Below are positions 5,205 to 5,922 of a stretch of DNA of 5,922 nucleotides, in pieces. The stretch spans positions 1 to 5,922 of the forward strand of contig JALQST010000212.1 of NCBI GenBank assembly GCA_023264315.1. The letters are read 5' to 3'. Origin of the DNA: Nodosilinea sp. BSH.14. Its GTDB lineage: Bacteria; Cyanobacteriota; Cyanobacteriia; Phormidesmidales; Phormidesmidaceae. The notes under the pieces are model-generated. The model was not told where the DNA came from. It worked only from the letters and a program-made list of their open reading frames with translations, and ran no database searches. Within the stretch, counting starts at the first letter, position 1. Every line of letters begins with the position of its first letter. The position numbers were made by a program, and so were the translations under genes.

Positions 5205-5230
5205 CCGACGATTTTCATTCCTAGTGCGGC

Positions 5231-5922
5231 TTAAACCGTGACCAACTCCGCCGCAAGGCGATTGAAGGACAGCCGTTCGTTTTCCACATCCACAAAGATG
5301 GTATCGCCTTCGCCAAATTCACCCCGCAGGATGGCTTTGGCGATCTGGGTTTCCAGTTCTCGCTGGATGGCCCGCTTCAGCGGACGGGCACCGTAGACCG
5401 GGTCATAGCCCACTTCGGCCAGAAAGTCGAGGGCGGCTTCCGAGAGTTTGACGGCCATCTTGCGATCGGCCAACCGCAGCGCTAGGCGCACCACTTGCAG
5501 CTTGACGATCTCCCGCAGTTGGGATTTCCGCAGGCCGTGGAAGATAATCATCTCATCCACCCGGTTGAGGAATTCGGGCCGGAAGTTGCCGCGCAGGGCC
5601 TCCATCACGCGGGCCTTCATTTCGTCGTACTGCGCATCTTCGCCCGCCAGATCCAGGATGTACTGGGATCCGATGTTGCTGGTCATGATGATGATGGTGT
5701 TTTTGAAGTCCACCGTGCGGCCCTGGGCATCGGTGACGCGGCCATCATCCAAAATTTGCAGCATGACGTTGAACACGTCGGGGTGAGCTTTTTCGATTTC
5801 GTCGAACAAGACCACCGTGTAAGGGCGGCGGCGCACCGCTTCTGTAAGCTGGCCGCCCTCGTTGAAGCCCACATACCCCGGAGGTGAGCCGATCAGCTTG
5901 CTGACGGTGTGGCGCTCCATGA
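5231..5922 (-). CDS. clpB: ATP-dependent chaperone ClpB, C-terminal part
   Basis: This is the last ~230 residues of the hexameric Hsp100 disaggregase, which threads aggregated proteins through its pore together with DnaK. The gene enters from the right edge, so the N-domain, first AAA+ domain, coiled-coil middle domain and second Walker A are outside the window; the Met at 5920 is internal. Counting from that Met, pore-loop GYVG is at 15-18, Walker B VVLFDEIEKAH at 36-46, sensor-1 MTSN at 79-82, Arg finger in FRPEFLNRVDE (Arg120), and sensor-2 GARPLKR at 177-183 (Arg179). The C-terminal block GYDPVYGARPLKRAIQRELE and the absence of the ClpP-binding loop found in ClpA/ClpX-type unfoldases favour ClpB over ClpC. 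Oddly, IGSPPGYVGFNEGGQ is closer to the ClpC wording than to the IGAPPGYVGYEEGGQ usual in ClpB. Cyanobacteria often carry two ClpB proteins; which one this is cannot be decided here. Confidence 0.93.
   Translation of the reverse strand, partial: MERHTVSKLIGSPPGYVGFNEGGQLTEAVRRRPYTVVLFDEIEKAHPDVFNVMLQILDDGRVTDAQGRTVDFKNTIIIMTSNIGSQYILDLAGEDAQYDEMKARVMEALRGNFRPEFLNRVDEMIIFHGLRKSQLREIVKLQVVRLALRLADRKMAVKLSEAALDFLAEVGYDPVYGARPLKRAIQRELETQIAKAILRGEFGEGDTIFVDVENERLSFNRLAAELVTV

Larger units (their letters stand above)
4882..5230. other. Repeat-rich convergent gap before clpB
   Basis: These 349 bases hold no gene that I can support. They contain, in order, a long inverted repeat (4890-4939), three 23-bp tandem repeats (5036-5104) ending in a 16-bp palindrome (5096-5111), and the nested inverted repeat with an A-run that reads as the clpB terminator on the minus strand (5136-5204). 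Each is listed separately. Confidence 0.7.

Overview
The window looks like cyanobacterial chromosome, GC-rich by eye. The taxonomic signal comes from three proteins of cyanobacterial families: a DUF2973-type small membrane protein, a DUF1517 protein, and a one-helix membrane protein with a C-terminal W-rich module common in cyanobacteria. The PstB and ClpB sequences and a phosphate-regulon-type direct repeat upstream of pstB agree with this. I saw no HIP1 octamer (GCGATCGC). That is only weak evidence, but it would fit a higher-GC lineage of the Leptolyngbya type better than a HIP1-rich genome. The genus cannot be fixed from this window.

Layout from left to right. (1) Positions 2-658 (+) are the C-terminal third of ureC, the urease catalytic subunit. 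(2) Positions 659-867 are a convergent gap with three consecutive palindromes. (3) Positions 868-1167 (-) encode a 99-residue DUF2973-like membrane protein. (4) Positions 1168-1615 are a divergent gap of about 450 bases with two hairpins and a TATAAT element but no convincing gene. (5) Positions 1616-2461 (+) encode a 281-residue membrane protein of unknown function. (6) Positions 2599-3567 (+) encode a DUF1517 protein with a signal peptide and a Gly-rich stretch, closed by a strong intrinsic terminator. (7) Positions 3797-4600 (+) are pstB, the ATPase of the phosphate ABC importer, standing without pstS, pstC or pstA beside it and preceded by a Pho-box-like repeat. (8) Positions 4708-4881 (+) are a small unrecognised ORF with a good Shine-Dalgarno. 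(9) Positions 4882-5230 are a convergent gap with a long inverted repeat, three 23-bp tandem repeats of the TGAGCTTGTCGAAG type ending in a palindrome, and a nested hairpin that probably terminates clpB. (10) Positions 5231-5922 (-) are the C-terminal part of clpB, cut by the window edge.

The genes do not form one pathway. They are separate transcription units for nitrogen (urease), phosphate (PstB), protein disaggregation (ClpB) and membrane proteins of poorly known role. Most gaps carry palindromic or repeated DNA. No mobile-element gene, CRISPR array, tRNA or rRNA was found. The most informative non-coding signal is the Pho-box-like repeat. I see no convincing undescribed multi-gene system; the candidates for new biology are the small ORF at 4708 and the repeat cluster before clpB.
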